Assembly: GCA_023662705.1 (NCBI GenBank) | Contig: JAMPIM010000062.1 | Span: 1-8,062 of the forward strand | Direction: 5' to 3' | Length of the DNA stretch: 8,062 bases | From: Candidatus Gastranaerophilales bacterium | GTDB taxonomy: Bacteria > Cyanobacteriota > Vampirovibrionia > Gastranaerophilales > Gastranaerophilaceae | The notes under the pieces: model-generated | Databases searched by the model: none | Told to the model about the DNA's origin: nothing | What the model saw: the letters and a program-made list of their open reading frames with translations, nothing else | In this document: piece after piece, positions 5,155 to 8,062 of the stretch | How positions within the stretch are numbered: position 1 is the stretch's first letter | Layout: every line of letters begins with the position of its first letter | Made by a program: the position numbers and the translations under genes

Positions 5155-6099
5155 TTATACTAAACTCATTAATTCTTTTAATGCTGCAATTGTAGCATCT
5201 AATGATGCTTTGTCAAACACATTGTAAACAGCTGCTTCCGGAGCAATCTTTTTATTCAAGCCTGCAAGAACTTTGCCTGGTCCGATTTCGATGAATGTAT
5301 CAACACCTTCCGAAACCATTTTTTCAATAGTTTGTGTCCAATGAACTGATGAATAAATCTGACGAGGCATTTTTGCTCTGAAATCATCTGCATTAGTTGT
5401 AGCTTCTGCATCAACATTGGTGATTACAGGAATTTCTGCATTATTTAATTCAAAATCAGAAATGAATGAAGCAAATTCATTACCTGCATTTTCCATAAAT
5501 TTAGAATGGAATGCGCCTGAAACAGCAAGAGGAACAACTCTTCTAACACCGTTTGCAAGCAAATAATCAGATGCCGCTTTAACTGCATCATCTGCACCTG
5601 TAATAACAACCTGAGCAGGCGAGTTGTAGTTAGCAACGTCAACATAACCAACTTTTGAACCTTCTTCTAATCCTGCTTTTAATTGTTCTTCTGAGGCATT
5701 AAGAACAGCAGCCATTGAACCGCCTTTTGTTGCACCCATTAAATCAGCACGTTTTTGGATAGCTTTTAAAGTATTTTCCAAACTCATAACACCAGCCGCA
5801 TACATTGCACAGTATTCACCCAATGAATGACCTGCAACAAAATCAGGGCTAATATTTAATTCACCTTTTAAAGCTTCCATTGCCGCAATTGACATAGTTA
5901 CAATTGAAGGCTGAGTGTTAACTGTTTGCTTAAGGTCTTCTTCAGGGCCTTCAAAACAAATTGTTGTGATACTTTTACCCAAAGTAGAATCAGCTGTATC
6001 AAAAACTGTTTTTGCTGATTCAAAATTTTCGTATAAGTCTTTTCCCATGCCAACAGCCTGAGAACCTTGTCCCGGAAATAAGAATGCTACTTTTTTCAT
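5155..6099 (-). CDS. fabD: Malonyl-CoA:ACP transacylase
   Basis: Transfers malonyl from CoA to AcpP, supplying the extender unit for FabH and FabF. The product is 314 residues (E. coli FabD 309). Motifs include GQGSQ at 10-14, the nucleophile S92 in GHSLGEY, R117 that binds the malonyl carboxylate, Q63 and the catalytic H198 in GAFHS. I chose the ATG at 6099, where KKVAFLFPGQGSQ begins and AAGGGAG lies 7 bases upstream. The longer in-frame ATG at 6129 has no ribosome binding site and adds ten atypical residues. It lies between the unknown membrane protein gene (42-base gap) and fabG. A TATAAT (6126-6121) occurs in the upstream gap without a clear -35 box, so an internal promoter is possible but weak. 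Confidence 0.97.
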   Translation of the reverse strand: MKKVAFLFPGQGSQAVGMGKDLYENFESAKTVFDTADSTLGKSITTICFEGPEEDLKQTVNTQPSIVTMSIAAMEALKGELNISPDFVAGHSLGEYCAMYAAGVMSLENTLKAIQKRADLMGATKGGSMAAVLNASEEQLKAGLEEGSKVGYVDVANYNSPAQVVITGADDAVKAASDYLLANGVRRVVPLAVSGAFHSKFMENAGNEFASFISDFELNNAEIPVITNVDAEATTNADDFRAKMPRQIYSSVHWTQTIEKMVSEGVDTFIEIGPGKVLAGLNKKIAPEAAVYNVFDKASLDATIAALKELMSLV

Positions 6100-6141
6100 A
6101 TTTATACTCCCTTTTTTATAATTATACAATAAACATAAAAA

Positions 6142-6840
6142 CTATCTGAAATCACCGTGTCTTGAGACAACTCTGGTTACATAAATCTGCTCGCAGTTAC
6201 CGTTTCCGTTATCTCCCCCGAAAGAGTCATCTCGCGAAGTACTGGAAATTCCTTCTTCTGTTCTTCCATCTTTTCTGTAATGTTTGTATTTAATAAGATA
6301 ACCTTCAATATATACAACATCTTTCTTGCGAAGTTTTGAAATCCCTTTTTTAACATTTTTATTGGCAGGACAAAGGTGATTATTTGTAAAATAGTGCTGC
6401 CAACTATTTTCTGTTTTAAAATATGTTTCTATAACGTCAAAATATTTTCTATTCCATTGCAAATATGAAACAGTCGAAGCCATTTTAACACTAACAGCTC
6501 TGTAAACATCTTTGTACTGAAAATCACCAAAGCCTATAGAAATATCATAAGGCTCTACTGCCGCACCATATAACTTAGAAGGTCTAAAATGGTGGTCATA
6601 AACACGTCCATAGAGTTTGTATTTCGCAATAGGAGTTATATAAGCATCACCCTGCGCGGTTTTATGCTGAAAAACTTTGCCGTTTTCAATAGTTTCCTGT
6701 ATTGGCTCCGAAAACGGCTCCATATTAACATACTTTAAAACGGTATTATCAAAAGAGAAATATCTGAATAACGATACTAAAGCAATTACAACAATTGCAG
6801 AACCTAACCAGATATAACTATCTTTTTCATAATCTTCCAT
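6142..6840 (-). CDS. Uncharacterised single-pass membrane protein in fab operon
   Basis: A 232-residue protein I cannot assign. A short acidic N-terminus is followed by one hydrophobic helix at about 11-28 (WLGSAIVVIALVSLF), and then by about 200 soluble residues of mixed strand and helix. There is no cleavage site, so it is probably a membrane-anchored protein; which side the soluble part faces is unclear. The segment FTNNHLCPANKNVKK (151-165), then VVYIEGYLI and a Ser/Gly/Asp-rich stretch before NCEQIYVTRVV, resembles from memory a pattern in uncharacterised proteobacterial membrane proteins; this is tentative. The start is 3 bases after the fabH stop with only a distant GAAGG, indicating translation coupled to fabH. 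A role linked to lipid synthesis or membrane assembly is inferred from position only. Confidence 0.85.
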   Translation of the reverse strand: MEDYEKDSYIWLGSAIVVIALVSLFRYFSFDNTVLKYVNMEPFSEPIQETIENGKVFQHKTAQGDAYITPIAKYKLYGRVYDHHFRPSKLYGAAVEPYDISIGFGDFQYKDVYRAVSVKMASTVSYLQWNRKYFDVIETYFKTENSWQHYFTNNHLCPANKNVKKGISKLRKKDVVYIEGYLIKYKHYRKDGRTEEGISSTSRDDSFGGDNGNGNCEQIYVTRVVSRHGDFR

Positions 6841-6843
6841 TAA

Positions 6844-7854
6844 CTAGCAAATACCTTCTCTTAATCTTACGATTGCACCGCCCCATGTCATACCTGCGCC
6901 AAACCCGCAAAGAATTGCAGTCGAACCGAGTTTAACCTGACCTTTTTCTACGCTTTCAGCCATAGCCAAAGGAATCGAAGCGGCAGAAGTATTGCCGTAA
7001 TATTTAATATTAGTAACTACTTTTTCGTCACTGTAGCCAAGACGTTCTTGAACAGCTTGAATAATTCTTAAGTTTGCCTGGTGCGGTATCAAGTAATCAA
7101 TTTCTTCAGCTTTCATACTGGCTTTTTCAATCATTTCTTCAACATATTGAGGCAGAGTCCTTGCAACAAATTTATAAACTTCTTTACCGTTCATTTCGAT
7201 AAACTGAGGATGTTCGTCGTTTTGTTCAACAAGCGGACAATTTTTACCTGCAAGAGGTAACTTAATCAAATCACCGATAGAACCATTTGCACGAATATCA
7301 ATTGAAATAATATCGTCAACCCCGTCTTCTGATGCCGTAACAACCATTGCACCTGCACCATCGCCAAAAAGAATTGATGCGGAACGATCTTCCCAATTCA
7401 ATAATCTTGAGTTATTATCAGTTGCAACAAGCAAGATAGATTTATACATACCTGATGCAATAAAACCTCTTGCAATACTCATTGCATAAATAAGCCCTGA
7501 ACAAGCAGCAGTAATATCAAATGCAGGAACATCATTAGGAATGCCTAAATGAGCCTGAATTCTGCAAGCAATTGCAGGATACAATTCAGGAGGAGCAGAA
7601 GATGCACAAATTACCATATCAATATCTTCTACTTTCAAACCTGATTTTTCCAAAGCTCTTTCAGCAGCTTTATATCCCAAATCAACAGCACTTTCATTAC
7701 CTGAAACAAGTCTTCTTTCTTTAATACCTGTTCTTGTATAAATCCATTCATCAGATGTATCATACAATTTTGTTAAATCATCATTTGTAACAACCGTTTC
7801 AGGCACACAATAACCCACGCCTGCAATTCTTAACGGTATAGCGTTATTAATCAT
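6844..7854 (-). CDS. fabH: Beta-ketoacyl-ACP synthase III
   Basis: Starts fatty acid synthesis by condensing acetyl-CoA (or another short acyl-CoA) with malonyl-ACP. The product is 336 residues, slightly longer than E. coli FabH (317). The triad is C118 in TAACSGL, H258 in PHQANLR and N288 in YYGNTSA. TSDEWIYTRTGIKERR near residues 33-48 and the glycine-rich CGFGAGMTWG end are family signatures. I chose the ATG at 7854, which has GGGAG 10 bases upstream and begins shortly before the RIAGVGYCVPE strand. The in-frame ATG at 7944 would add 30 residues rich in Cys, Tyr and Leu that do not fit FabH and would cross the predicted promoter. It is the first gene of the fabH-orf-fabD-fabG unit. plsX, its frequent upstream neighbour, is absent here. 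Starter specificity (straight or branched) cannot be read with confidence. Confidence 0.97.
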   Translation of the reverse strand: MINNAIPLRIAGVGYCVPETVVTNDDLTKLYDTSDEWIYTRTGIKERRLVSGNESAVDLGYKAAERALEKSGLKVEDIDMVICASSAPPELYPAIACRIQAHLGIPNDVPAFDITAACSGLIYAMSIARGFIASGMYKSILLVATDNNSRLLNWEDRSASILFGDGAGAMVVTASEDGVDDIISIDIRANGSIGDLIKLPLAGKNCPLVEQNDEHPQFIEMNGKEVYKFVARTLPQYVEEMIEKASMKAEEIDYLIPHQANLRIIQAVQERLGYSDEKVVTNIKYYGNTSAASIPLAMAESVEKGQVKLGSTAILCGFGAGMTWGGAIVRLREGIC

Positions 7855-7901
7855 TTTATTACTACTCCCATTCTGTTGTAAGAGCTCCTTGCTCCAACAA
7901 T

Positions 7902-7910
7902 AGTATAGCA
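7902..7910 (-). promoter_or_regulatory. Extended -10 promoter of fabH unit
   Basis: On the minus strand TGC-TATACT (7910-7902) forms an extended -10 element without a clear -35 box at normal spacing. Transcription from about 7895 would give a leader of about 41 bases. Repeats at 7911-7936 directly upstream could bind an activator or repressor. Confidence 0.45.
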
Positions 7911-7936
7911 CAATGCATTGTAACAAATTGTAACAA
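7911..7936. repeat. Palindrome plus tandem 10-bp repeats upstream of fabH
   Basis: CAATGCATTG (7911-7920) is a perfect palindrome. It overlaps by four bases two perfect tandem copies of ATTGTAACAA at 7917-7926 and 7927-7936. The 10-bp period is close to one helical turn, so proteins bound to both copies would face the same side of the DNA. The site lies between the fabH promoter and the divergent gene at 8012. Confidence 0.6.
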
Positions 7937-8011
7937 TAAAGCAATCTTTTTAATCAGAAAAACTTTATTACTTCATCAGGGAAATTTTACGAGGAAAAGG
8001 AGATAAGATTT

Positions 8012-8062
8012 ATGAGTATTTCTGCTATCACAGCAGGGCAAAGTGCATATACTGCTCAAGCT
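8012..8062 (+). CDS. Start of unknown gene, cut by window end
   Basis: Seventeen codons are visible (MSISAITAGQSAYTAQA), open to the last base. AAAAGGAG ends 9 bases before the ATG, a strong ribosome binding site. The small-residue-rich start with alternating Ala, Ser and Thr is not diagnostic, and I do not recognise it. It is divergent from fabH, and the 157-base gap must contain signals for both. I see no clear promoter for this gene. Confidence 0.7.
   Translation, partial: MSISAITAGQSAYTAQA

Noticed and set aside
5445..5651. 68-codon Leu-rich minus-strand ORF inside fabD
   Set aside because: It is an out-of-frame reading of the fabD coding sequence; its Leu richness reflects frame-shifted codons.
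6100..6129. Ten-residue N-terminal extension of FabD from ATG 6129
   Set aside because: No RBS precedes it, while the ATG at 6099 has AAGGGAG 7 bases away and begins at the conserved first strand.
7855..7944. 30-residue N-terminal extension of FabH from ATG 7944
   Set aside because: It lacks similarity to FabH, has no RBS and would place the predicted promoter inside the gene.
1..8062. tRNA, rRNA, CRISPR array, transposase or prophage genes
   Set aside because: I saw no cloverleaf with T-loop signature, no regularly spaced repeats and no transposase, integrase or phage structural proteins.

Overview
The window is AT-rich bacterial chromosome. It carries the end of a threonyl-tRNA synthetase gene (thrS) and most of a type II fatty acid synthesis (FASII) cluster read on the minus strand. 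The organism cannot be fixed from the sequence alone. The AT-rich composition, strong AGGAG-type ribosome binding sites, simple intrinsic terminators and protein style would suit a host-associated low-GC lineage. My best guess is a gut Vampirovibrionia/Gastranaerophilales ('Melainabacteria') type, with a Clostridia-like bacterium as the alternative; this is a weak inference.

Layout. Positions 1-1737 (+) hold thrS, lacking only about the first 70 codons, followed by a GC-rich terminator. Positions 1738-2044 have no annotated-size gene. They hold two similar GGGCGGG terminators and, between them on the minus strand, a 23-codon hydrophobic ORF with a near-perfect ribosome binding site and a terminator-like hairpin. 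Positions 2045-3632 (-) hold acpP then fabF, with a strong hairpin between them. Positions 3720-4348 hold a small cassette: a 107-residue protein of unknown function (-) and, divergent from it, an XRE/Cro-type regulator (+), with interleaved promoters and two palindromes. Positions 4409-7854 (-) hold fabH, an unrecognised single-pass membrane protein, fabD and fabG, closed by a terminator with a UUCG loop. At 8012 a new plus-strand gene begins and runs off the window.

How the genes work together. FabD loads malonyl groups onto the acyl carrier protein AcpP. FabH condenses acetyl-CoA with malonyl-ACP to start a chain, FabF performs later condensations and FabG makes the first reduction of each cycle. 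All catalytic residues I looked for are present. The cluster is split into two transcription units by the regulator cassette: fabH-orf-fabD-fabG and acpP-fabF. plsX, fabZ, an enoyl-ACP reductase and acc genes are not in the window.

The least ordinary parts are between genes: the regulator cassette with a perfect-consensus promoter and no visible terminator before acpP; a long inverted match between the acpP leader and the region after acpP; and the tiny hydrophobic ORF, which could be a type I toxin-like peptide.
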